DNA from: an uncultured Bacilli bacterium
GTDB lineage: Bacteria; Bacillota_I; Bacilli_A; RF39; UBA660
Length of the DNA stretch: 6,092 nt
Direction of reading: 5' to 3'
Assembly (NCBI GenBank): GCA_944351315.1
Contig: CALVPL010000120.1
Coordinates: 1 to 6,092 of the forward strand
Below are positions 1-4,585 of this stretch, in pieces. Made by a program: the position numbers and the translations under genes. The notes under the pieces are model-generated. The model saw only the letters and a list, made by a program, of their open reading frames with translations. It was not told where the DNA came from and did no database searches. The stretch's first letter is position 1. Each line of letters opens with the position of its first letter.

Positions 1-624
1 TCCTTTTTCTAATAAAATAATTTCATCGGCAATTTGTAAAATTCGCTCTTGATGAGAAATCACTAACGTAATCCCCTTACTTAACTCTTCTAAATCTTTA
101 AAAACTTCGGTTAAATTTTGAAAGCTCCATAAATCAATTCCAGCTTCAGGTTCATCAAAAATCGCGACTTTAGGATTTCTCGCCATCACAGTTGCAATTT
201 CAATTCGCTTTAACTCACCACCGGATAAAGAAGCATCAACTTCCCGATCTACATATTCTCTGGCACATAAACCGACTTTGGCTAAAATGGAACAAGCTTC
301 CTTTTTCGAAATTTCTTTATTCACAGCAATCTTTAATAAATCGTATACAATTAATCCTTTAAAACGCACAGGAGATTGAAAGGCAAAACCTACTCCTTTT
401 TTAGCTCTTTCATCAACAGATAAATGAGTAATATCCTCACCATTTAAAAGAATTTGCCCAGAATCAGGTTTCACAATTCCCATAATAATTTTAGCTAATG
501 TACTTTTACCAGAACCATTAGGCCCCGTGATTACATAAAATTTTGTCTCATCAAGCACTAAACTTATATGATCTAATATTTTTTTATGCTCTCTTTCAAA
601 ACATATATCTTTTATCTCTAACAT
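1..624 (-). CDS. sufC: SufC-like Fe-S cluster assembly ATPase (partial, C-terminus off the left edge)
   Basis: This is an ABC ATPase without membrane segments, of the kind that drives SufB/SufD-type scaffolds in cytoplasmic Fe-S cluster assembly. The 208 visible residues contain Walker A GPNGSGKST (34-42), a Q-loop Gln at 83, signature LSGGE (133-137), Walker B VAIFDEPE (153-160) with catalytic Glu158, and the H-loop His191. The stretch SLSGGELKRIEIA followed by DEPEAGIDLWSFQN is typical of the short clostridial/archaeal SufC group that pairs with a single SufB-like scaffold. A normal family member is about 240 residues, so only about 30 are missing. ATG at 622-624 follows AGAAAGGA at 6 bases. 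The partner scaffold gene would lie beyond position 1, so the pairing is inferred. A transporter ATPase is less likely because the SufC-specific region after Walker B fits. Confidence 0.88.
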   Translation of the reverse strand, partial: MLEIKDICFEREHKKILDHISLVLDETKFYVITGPNGSGKSTLAKIIMGIVKPDSGQILLNGEDITHLSVDERAKKGVGFAFQSPVRFKGLIVYDLLKIAVNKEISKKEACSILAKVGLCAREYVDREVDASLSGGELKRIEIATVMARNPKVAIFDEPEAGIDLWSFQNLTEVFKDLEELSKGITLVISHQERILQIADEIILLEKG

Positions 625-641
625 AAGTAATCCTTTCTAAC

Positions 642-657
642 ATGAAATTTCTTTCAT
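642..657. promoter_or_regulatory. Inverted repeat at the predicted start of sufC transcription
   Basis: A perfect dyad, ATGAAA-TTTC-TTTCAT, covers roughly the first 14 transcribed bases of the sufC transcript, just downstream of the -10 box. Its place would suit a repressor operator. It could equally be a chance AT-rich palindrome. It does not match the IscR/Rrf2 operators I know. Confidence 0.3.
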
Positions 658-661
658 ATTA

Positions 662-690
662 ATTATAAACACGTAGAAGAAAAACGTCAA
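662..690 (-). promoter_or_regulatory. Sigma-A promoter of sufC
   Basis: On the minus strand TTGACG (685-690) is separated by exactly 17 bases from a perfect TATAAT (662-667). This predicts a start near 655 and a leader of about 30 bases before the ATG at 624. It is one of the best promoters in the window. Confidence 0.85.
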
Positions 691-697
691 TCCATAC

Positions 698-726
698 TTT
701 TCATTTTACATTTTTTTTGCTAAAAT
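698..726 (+). promoter_or_regulatory. Promoter of tRNA-Arg, extended -10 type
   Basis: TTTTCA (698-703) lies 17 bases before TAAAAT (721-726), and TGC (718-720) directly precedes it as an extended -10 element. Predicted transcription starts near 733, two bases ahead of the mature tRNA. The promoter is divergent from that of sufC, with the two -35 boxes about 8 bases apart. Confidence 0.6.
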
Positions 727-734
727 AAATGCAT

Positions 735-809
735 GTCCTCTTAGTAAAATGGATATTACAAGACCCTCCTAAGGTTTAGTTGTAGGTTCGATTCCTACAG
801 GGGACACCA
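735..809 (+). tRNA. tRNA-Arg (anticodon CCT)
   Basis: All four arms fold. The acceptor stem pairs 735-741 with 799-805 over 7 bp with one G-T. The D stem is GTAA/TTAC (744-747 with 756-759), with GG in its loop. The anticodon stem AGACC/GGTTT (761-765 with 773-777) carries loop CTCCTAA with anticodon CCT at 768-770. The variable loop has 4 bases. The T stem is GTAGG/CCTAC (782-786 with 794-798) with loop TTCGATT. The discriminator is A806 and CCA is encoded at 807-809. It reads the AGG arginine codon, which the neighbouring genes use sparingly. It is a single-gene unit with its own promoter and terminator. Confidence 0.96.
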
Positions 810-822
810 CTAAAAAAACAAT

Positions 823-844
823 TCCCGTATTTACGGGATTTTTT
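823..844 (+). terminator. Rho-independent terminator of tRNA-Arg
   Basis: TCCCGT and ACGGGA (823-828 and 833-838) form a 6-bp GC-rich stem with a 4-base loop, followed by six T (839-844). It starts 13 bases after the tRNA. An A-run on its left flank (812-818) could give weak termination in the other direction. Confidence 0.85.
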
Positions 845-886
845 CAATTATTTATTCAAAAAATTGATAAGAAACTTATTTGGAGA

Positions 887-916
887 AGCACTTAATCAAA
901 ATTGAGTGCTGTTTTT
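887..916 (+). terminator. Second plus-strand terminator downstream of the tRNA
   Basis: AGCACTTAAT (887-896) pairs with ATTGAGTGCT (901-910) over 10 bp with one T-G pair and a 4-base loop, followed by G and five T (912-916). The only upstream plus-strand gene is the tRNA, so this looks like a back-up terminator. It could also be the 3' end of an unrecognised short RNA. Confidence 0.7.
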
Positions 917-925
917 CTTATATAG

Positions 926-954
926 TTTACTATTTTACTAAAGTAAAAAGTAAA
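926..954. repeat. AT-rich hairpin in the non-coding stretch
   Basis: TTTACT-A-TTTTAC (926-938) pairs with GTAAAA-AGTAAA (943-954) over 12 bp, with one bulged A at 932 and loop TAAA. No T-run follows on either strand, so it is not an obvious terminator. The whole gap from 845 to 1052 holds only this hairpin and the flanking terminators. I see no credible gene there: the plus-strand reading frame crossing it contains the terminators and has no ribosome binding site. Confidence 0.45.
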
Positions 955-1001
955 GCCATTCTATATAAAATTTTACATAACAAGCAACAGAAGATTTTTG
1001 C

Positions 1002-1039
1002 AAAAAATAACCACTTTTATTTTCAAATTAAAAGTGGTT
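1002..1039 (-). terminator. Terminator of the 137-residue hypothetical gene
   Basis: AACCACTTTT (1009-1018) pairs with AAAAGTGGTT (1030-1039), a perfect 10-bp stem with a further A-T pair possible. Read leftward it is followed by a six-T run (complement of 1002-1007). It begins about 13 bases after the stop codon of the minus-strand gene. Confidence 0.85.
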
Positions 1040-1052
1040 TCACTATATTAAA

Positions 1053-1466
1053 CTATCTATTATTATTTACTTGTTTTTTCAATTTCCTCAACGGTATATC
1101 TGTAACTTGTTGATCTTTCGCATAATAAGGTCTTAAAGAATCTTGATCAACGAACAAGCTATCAACACAATGCGGAGAAATTGACATCATTAATCCTCCT
1201 AAACGATAGCCATCCTTTTTAATATCGCGGTAAATTTTAATATAATCTAAAATAGAATTCAGATTTTCTAAATCAACATAGCCTCCATTTTCTATTTTTA
1301 TTAAAATTGCATTTTCTTTAAACAGTTCATCATCACAATCAACATATCCAAAACTATCACATCCTATACATTGATCATTAATATATGTACTGAAAGTATA
1401 CATCTTTTGTACTTCATATTTTGTACATTTTCGAATATCTCCCAAAAAAATTTTATCTGTATTCAT
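1053..1466 (-). CDS. Hypothetical soluble protein, 137 residues
   Basis: I do not recognise a named family. The protein is acidic and predicted soluble, with no signal peptide or membrane segment. It has five cysteines (14, 33, 36, 44, 100), including a CIGC pair at 33-36. The central block reads as strand-then-helix (NAILIKIENGGYVDLENLNSILDYIKI region, about 52-78). It is followed by a YRLGGLMMS segment (87-95) and a C-terminal basic tail. These blocks feel like those of conserved Bacillota hypothetical proteins, but that impression is unverified. ATG at 1464-1466 has AGGTGG 7 bases upstream; the stop is TAG. Its own promoter and terminator make it an independent unit. It could be a small metal-binding or immunity-type protein, but nothing in the sequence decides this. 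Confidence 0.75.
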   Translation of the reverse strand: MNTDKIFLGDIRKCTKYEVQKMYTFSTYINDQCIGCDSFGYVDCDDELFKENAILIKIENGGYVDLENLNSILDYIKIYRDIKKDGYRLGGLMMSISPHCVDSLFVDQDSLRPYYAKDQQVTDIPLRKLKKQVNNNR

Positions 1467-1489
1467 CTATGAACCACCTCGTATGAAAT

Positions 1490-1518
1490 ATTATAGAACA
1501 ATTTGTTTAAAATGACAA
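1490..1518 (-). promoter_or_regulatory. Sigma-A promoter of the 137-residue gene
   Basis: TTGTCA (1513-1518), 17 bases, then a perfect TATAAT (1490-1495) on the minus strand. The predicted start near 1483 gives a leader of only about 17 bases, just long enough for the AGGTGG site. Confidence 0.75.
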
Positions 1519-1528
1519 ATAAAAATTG

Positions 1529-1900
1529 TTAACGCATAGTCTCTTGTATAATTTGAGAAAGTTTATTGGAATCTTCTGAACTTAATACAGTTTCTTTTTC
1601 ATCTAAACGAACACGCATTCCTTCTTCTAGATCATAAATTATATAAGTTTTATTCTCGACTTTTATTTCATAATCTTGGATACAATCACAAGTTTCATTT
1701 TGATAATTCTGATTTTTCAAAATTTCCAAAAGTTCCTCCTCATTATTTACTATAGGATATTCTAAATTTGAAGAACCTTTTCTTAAAAAAATAGTTTGAG
1801 TAATTGCATCATCATCTTTTTTAGCAAAAAAAGCAAAAGAAATTATTCCTAAAACCACCACAAATAAAACAATACTTAATACTCCAATATACTTTCTCAT
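1529..1900 (-). CDS. Hypothetical membrane-anchored protein, 123 residues
   Basis: I do not recognise the family. Residues 5-26 form one strongly hydrophobic segment after MRK, so the protein is probably anchored with its C-terminal part outside the cell. There is no lipobox cysteine and no clear signal-peptidase site. The external part (27-123) is acidic, with CDC at 71-73 and a strand-rich stretch YEIKVENKTYIIYDLEEGMRVRLD (77-100). That pattern recalls a small beta-rich domain, but no named fold is claimed. ATG at 1898-1900 lies about 9 bases after GAGGG. It has its own extended -10 promoter. No convincing terminator is visible in the 62 bases before the next gene, so some read-through into the 137-residue gene is possible. 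Confidence 0.7.
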   Translation of the reverse strand: MRKYIGVLSIVLFVVVLGIISFAFFAKKDDDAITQTIFLRKGSSNLEYPIVNNEEELLEILKNQNYQNETCDCIQDYEIKVENKTYIIYDLEEGMRVRLDEKETVLSSEDSNKLSQIIQETMR

Positions 1901-1924
1901 ATAACTTCACCCTCTTCTAAAATT

Positions 1925-1953
1925 ACTATAGCAAAAAAGAAGAATTCATTCAA
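1925..1953 (-). promoter_or_regulatory. Promoter of the 123-residue membrane protein gene
   Basis: TTGAAT (1948-1953), 17 bases, then TATAGT (1925-1930), with TGC directly before the -10 box as an extended element. Predicted start near 1918, leader about 18 bases. Confidence 0.65.
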
Positions 1954-1975
1954 TTAAAATTTCATCTAGCAAGAC

Positions 1976-2006
1976 AAAAAAAGAAAGCTTTACACCACAA
2001 GCTTTC
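1976..2006 (-). terminator. Terminator of the STAS-sigma operon
   Basis: GAAAGCTT (1983-1990) and AAGCTTTC (1999-2006) form a perfect 8-bp stem with an 8-base loop. Read leftward it is followed by seven T (complement of 1976-1982). It begins 2 bases after the sigma-factor stop codon. Confidence 0.9.
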
Positions 2007-2008
2007 AT

Positions 2009-2653
2009 TTACTTCATAAGTACTCTTAATCGCTCTAAACTTTTCTTCTCGTATCTTGATACCATCACCTGTGTCATCCCGAGCTTTTTGGCCGTTTCAC
2101 TCTGAGATAGATCATCAAAATAACGATACCGAATGATACTTTGTTCACTTTCCGAAAGTTCATTGATTCCATCTTGCAAGGCAATTTTATCATCTAAAGA
2201 AATCTTTTCTAAAGAAGGAATAGTTTCATACAAACTTCTTTCTTCTTCTTTTTGACCATCTAGACTAATGAATTCATTGGTTGCAAGTATAGCTTCTCGA
2301 ACTTGTAAAGGACTAAGTTCCAAAAACGAAGCGACTTCCTCGTACGTTGGCATTCGATTCATTTTTAAACTTAAGGCATTCTTGGCAATCTCAATTTTTT
2401 TGGCTAATCTTAATATTTCTTTATTTACTTTTATCTTCCGATCTTTCATCACAAAATCATACATTTCTCCAAAAATATAATCGTAAGCATAAGTAGAAAA
2501 TTTTGTTGTTCCATTTTGGCGATACTTCTTATAAGCTTTTAAAATTCCCATGGCACCAGCTTGTAATAGATCTTCAAAAGAAACATTATAAAAGTTTTGA
2601 GCGACATGTTTGATTAAAGGCATATTTTCTTTAATCAACTCTTCTGTAGTCAA
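2009..2653 (-). CDS. SigF/SigB-type sigma-70 family sigma factor
   Basis: An alternative sigma factor that directs RNA polymerase to its own promoter class. Region 2 is clear: DLLQAGAMGILKAYKKY (28-44, core binding), then KFSTYAYDYIFGEMYDFV (51-68, -10 recognition). Region 3 follows with KIKVNKE and the RMPTYEEVASFLEL helix-turn-helix (100-113). Region 4 spans about 154-213, with SQSETAKKLGMTQVMVSRYEKKSLERLR (183-210) as the -35 reading motif. Region 4 and the linker resemble Bacillus SigF (DKIAL, QSE, SQVQVSRLEKK). At 214 residues it is shorter than the roughly 255-residue SigF because the leader before region 2 is almost absent. The start is TTG (2651-2653), supported by GGAGGG 6 bases upstream. 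It lies 20 bp after the STAS gene, with no anti-sigma gene between. Whether it is orthologous to SigF, SigB or SigG cannot be settled by eye. Confidence 0.9.
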   Translation of the reverse strand: MTTEELIKENMPLIKHVAQNFYNVSFEDLLQAGAMGILKAYKKYRQNGTTKFSTYAYDYIFGEMYDFVMKDRKIKVNKEILRLAKKIEIAKNALSLKMNRMPTYEEVASFLELSPLQVREAILATNEFISLDGQKEEERSLYETIPSLEKISLDDKIALQDGINELSESEQSIIRYRYFDDLSQSETAKKLGMTQVMVSRYEKKSLERLRVLMK

Positions 2654-2659
2654 TAAAAG

Positions 2660-2665
2660 CCCTCC
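2660..2665 (-). promoter_or_regulatory. Ribosome binding site fixing the TTG start of the sigma gene
   Basis: GGAGGG on the minus strand lies 6 bases before TTG at 2651-2653. No ATG in frame has comparable support, so the rare start codon is accepted. Confidence 0.85.
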
Positions 2666-2673
2666 AATTTCTT

Positions 2674-2970
2674 TTATTGTATGCGCATACGATATCCTAA
2701 TAATTCTTTTTTGATACTTTCTTTTACATCACACAAAAGAAAAGTCCCTTTTTGCTTTTTTAACACAACCTTGGTTTTTAATAAAGCATGTTTTCCTTCA
2801 AGATCAATTTTTCGTAAATCCTTACAATCACAAATAAAGTTTTTAATTTTATTTTTTTTAATATAAGGAATTACATAATGTTCTAGTTGATAGGTTTCCT
2901 TTCTGGTTAGCTTGCCTTCCAATCTCGCATAAAGATTTTCTCTTTGTGTTTCAATATTAAGAATTAACAT
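2674..2970 (-). CDS. STAS-domain protein, SpoIIAA/RsbV-like anti-sigma antagonist, phosphosite degenerate
   Basis: The 98 residues are essentially one STAS domain: strand ENLYARLEGKL (11-21), helix ETYQLEHYVIPYIKK (25-39), strand KNFICDCKDL (43-52), the turn KIDLEGKHALL (54-64), helix, strand GTFLLCDV, and a final helix. This is the SpoIIAA/RsbV layout. Such proteins bind the anti-sigma kinase and free the sigma factor; the kinase inactivates them by phosphorylating the Ser in a DS(S/T)G turn. Here the turn reads D56-L57-E58-G59, so neither Ser is present and phosphorylation there is impossible. The protein is also shorter than SpoIIAA (about 117). ATG at 2968-2970 follows AGGGTG at 5 bases. 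The gene is cotranscribed with the sigma gene 20 bp downstream. A direct role on that sigma factor is inferred from position only. Confidence 0.82.
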   Translation of the reverse strand: MLILNIETQRENLYARLEGKLTRKETYQLEHYVIPYIKKNKIKNFICDCKDLRKIDLEGKHALLKTKVVLKKQKGTFLLCDVKESIKKELLGYRMRIQ

Positions 2971-2990
2971 AAGATCACCCTGCCTATTTT

Positions 2991-3019
2991 AATATAGAGA
3001 ATTTTTAACATTTTTTAAA
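2991..3019 (-). promoter_or_regulatory. Candidate promoter of the STAS-sigma operon
   Basis: TTTAAA (3014-3019), 17 bases, then TATATT (2991-2996), which would start transcription near 2984. The -35 box is poor (4 of 6), and in this AT-rich gap a chance match is likely. An upstream terminator (3040-3071) means the operon needs a promoter somewhere in 2971-3040. Confidence 0.4.
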
Positions 3020-3039
3020 CACCTTCGACAAAATTGGTT

Positions 3040-3071
3040 AAAAAAAATAAATACTCTTTAAAGTATTTATT
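3040..3071 (-). terminator. Terminator of lcp, overlapping its stop codon
   Basis: AATAAATACT (3046-3055) and AGTATTTATT (3062-3071) form a perfect 10-bp stem with a 6-base loop. Read leftward a T-run (complement of 3040-3045) follows. The TAA stop at 3067-3069 lies within the first arm, so a ribosome reaching the stop would cover part of the hairpin. Confidence 0.85.
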
Positions 3072-4518
3072 CTTGAATTTTTGTAATTTCATCAATTTTT
3101 TGAATAGCCTGGGCAACACTTTCTTCATACGGCTCCATGACTGAAGAATACAAATCAGGCATGGATGCTGTTTTTCTAGAAGCATCCGATCCGGACAACA
3201 CTTGAGTTTCAATAGTCCAAGAAGGCATGCTTTCTAATTGCATTTGGATAAAACTGGTAATACTATCAAAATCAAAATTGGTCGAAAAATTACCTTCCAT
3301 ACTGCCAAGTAAAGCTCCATATTTAGTTAAAATCGTCGTAGTTGTAAGTTTATTTACAACCGCCTCAACAACTTGCTGTTGATGTTTTGCTCGAGCAACA
3401 TCTCCTTCTCTTAGCCCATAACGTTCTCGAACATAGGCTAAAGCTTGCTTACCATCCAATTTATTAATTCCTTTTTGAAATTCATAATAAATATGTGTAT
3501 CTTCTTCATAATCCGCGGTAAAAGCAAAAGGTGAATCCACTTCAATCCCACCTATTGCATCGACAATTTGAATTAAAGCAGTAAAATTAAATTTAATATA
3601 ATAATTTATATCCATGTCTAATAAATCTTCAATCGTCCCAATACTTGTTTCAACCCCTTGTAATCCAGCATGAGTAAGTTTATCTTTTAAACCTGTTGTT
3701 CCATGAATTTGAACATAATAATCTCGAGGAATTGAGGTCAACAAAATTTTATGGGTAATTGGATTAACAGTAACAATCATATTTACATCACTTCTAGCAA
3801 TACTTGTAATCCCATCATAAGTATCCACTCCCGTAACATAAACACTGAAAGGCTCCTTAGTAATTGCTACTTCTTTTCGAAAATCTTCTTTCTGAACTTC
3901 AATATCCATAGTATCTAAAACCTTATGCCCACTTTTAAATGCACTACTCATATCGTTATAAAGTTCTTCTTCAGTTTTCTCAAGTAAAATCACATCTACT
4001 TCCTTATTTAAAAAAGCCTTTACTAACTCACTGACACTCTCTTTAGAATCCATTTCCAAATTTTTCTCTTTATTAAGCATTTCATAAGCTTTATTCGCCC
4101 CTAAACGATTCTCGACAAAAGCCACCTTTTGATTCGTTAAATCATTTAAAGATTGAATAGAACTCTCATTAGAAACGATAATTTGATAATGTTCAGTTTC
4201 AATATTTAAAAAAGAAAATTGATGTAAAAAATTCAATGTAATATTTTGATATTTTATTCCTATAAAATAAAAACAGAATAAAAAAATACATAGAACTGTC
4301 CCGATCATACGGCAAGTCCCATTTTTTCTAGACATCAATAAATAAACGACGATATCTATAATAAGTAAAAGACAAAAAATCAAAAACAAATACATAATCG
4401 GTAATACATTTAAACGAATAAACATAACAAAAACAAAAATACTGAGAAAAATAATCAAAAAAGCTATAAATTTAAATATAACCGATTTTTTTAATTTCAA
4501 CTTCTTTTTAGTCTGCAC
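3067..4518 (-). CDS. LytR-CpsA-Psr (LCP) family cell-wall polymer ligase, Cps2A-like architecture
   Basis: LCP enzymes move a polymer (teichoic acid, capsule or similar) from its lipid carrier to peptidoglycan on the outer face of the membrane. Residue numbers count from an upstream GTG at 4525-4527. Three membrane segments (about 16-37, 43-65, 74-92) come first. An external accessory domain (about 113-222) contains QSLNDLTNQKVAFVE and SELVKAFLNKEVDVILLEK, resembling half of a substrate-binding protein. The LCP domain (226-395) shows VTGVD with Asp235, RSD 245-247, SIPRD 265-269, KLTHAG, INYYIKFNF, GGIEVDSP, LDGKQALAYVRER (357-369) and ARAKHQQQVV. Length and layout match pneumococcal Cps2A (about 480 residues). 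I prefer GTG at 4516-4518, because AGGTGA lies 5 bases upstream; the GTG at 4527 lacks a site. It has its own promoter and terminator. Confidence 0.93.
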   Translation of the reverse strand: MQTKKKLKLKKSVIFKFIAFLIIFLSIFVFVMFIRLNVLPIMYLFLIFCLLLIIDIVVYLLMSRKNGTCRMIGTVLCIFLFCFYFIGIKYQNITLNFLHQFSFLNIETEHYQIIVSNESSIQSLNDLTNQKVAFVENRLGANKAYEMLNKEKNLEMDSKESVSELVKAFLNKEVDVILLEKTEEELYNDMSSAFKSGHKVLDTMDIEVQKEDFRKEVAITKEPFSVYVTGVDTYDGITSIARSDVNMIVTVNPITHKILLTSIPRDYYVQIHGTTGLKDKLTHAGLQGVETSIGTIEDLLDMDINYYIKFNFTALIQIVDAIGGIEVDSPFAFTADYEEDTHIYYEFQKGINKLDGKQALAYVRERYGLREGDVARAKHQQQVVEAVVNKLTTTTILTKYGALLGSMEGNFSTNFDFDSITSFIQMQLESMPSWTIETQVLSGSDASRKTASMPDLYSSVMEPYEESVAQAIQKIDEITKIQE

Positions 4519-4523
4519 GATGC

Positions 4524-4529
4524 TCACCT
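4524..4529 (-). promoter_or_regulatory. Ribosome binding site that decides the lcp start
   Basis: AGGTGA on the minus strand sits 5 bases before GTG at 4516-4518. The in-frame GTG at 4525-4527 overlaps this site itself and has only TTAACTA upstream. The 483-residue form is therefore the better call. Confidence 0.6.
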
Positions 4530-4535
4530 AGTTAA

Positions 4536-4563
4536 ATTATAAAATAAAAACAAGGAAAGACAA
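4536..4563 (-). promoter_or_regulatory. Promoter of lcp, embedded in the dacF terminator
   Basis: TTGTCT (4558-4563), 16 bases, then a perfect TATAAT (4536-4541). The predicted start is near 4529, so the leader before GTG 4518 is about 11 bases. The -35 box lies in the loop and right-hand arm of the dacF terminator hairpin. Confidence 0.6.
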
Positions 4564-4575
4564 CCCTTTCTTGTT
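4541..4575 (-). terminator. Terminator of dacF
   Basis: AACAAG-G-AAAG (4549-4559) pairs with CTTTCTTGTT (4566-4575) over 10 bp with one bulge and a 6-base loop. Read leftward it runs into TTTTTATTTT. It lies about 10 bases after the dacF stop. Confidence 0.75.
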
Positions 4576-4585
4576 TATTTGACAT

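Noticed and set aside
995..1006. TTTTTGCAAAAA palindrome
   Set aside because: It is formed by the T-run of the adjacent minus-strand terminator and a neighbouring T-run; no separate role is needed.
880..1113. Plus-strand open frame of 77 codons in the gap after the tRNA
   Set aside because: It spans two terminator hairpins and the 3' end of the opposite gene, has no ribosome binding site, and its translation is what AT-rich non-coding DNA gives.
1497..1530. AACAATTT...AAATTGTT inverted repeat after the 123-residue gene as a terminator
   Set aside because: The stem is all A-T apart from one or two pairs, no T-run follows, and it coincides with the -35 region of the next promoter.
2268..2480. 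Plus-strand open frame inside the sigma-factor gene
   Set aside because: It is the complement of a clear sigma-70 coding region with no promoter or ribosome binding site of its own.
2681..2866. Plus-strand open frame inside the STAS gene
   Set aside because: It is a shadow of the STAS coding strand with hydrophobic, low-complexity content.
2971..3030. SigH-type promoter for the STAS-sigma operon, as in Bacillus spoIIA
   Set aside because: GAAGGTGTT vaguely recalls a SigH -35 box, but no GAAT-type -10 box follows at a suitable distance.
3015..3212. Minus-strand open frame overlapping the 3' end of lcp in another frame
   Set aside because: It lies within the conserved LCP frame and across its terminator; the composition is not protein-like.
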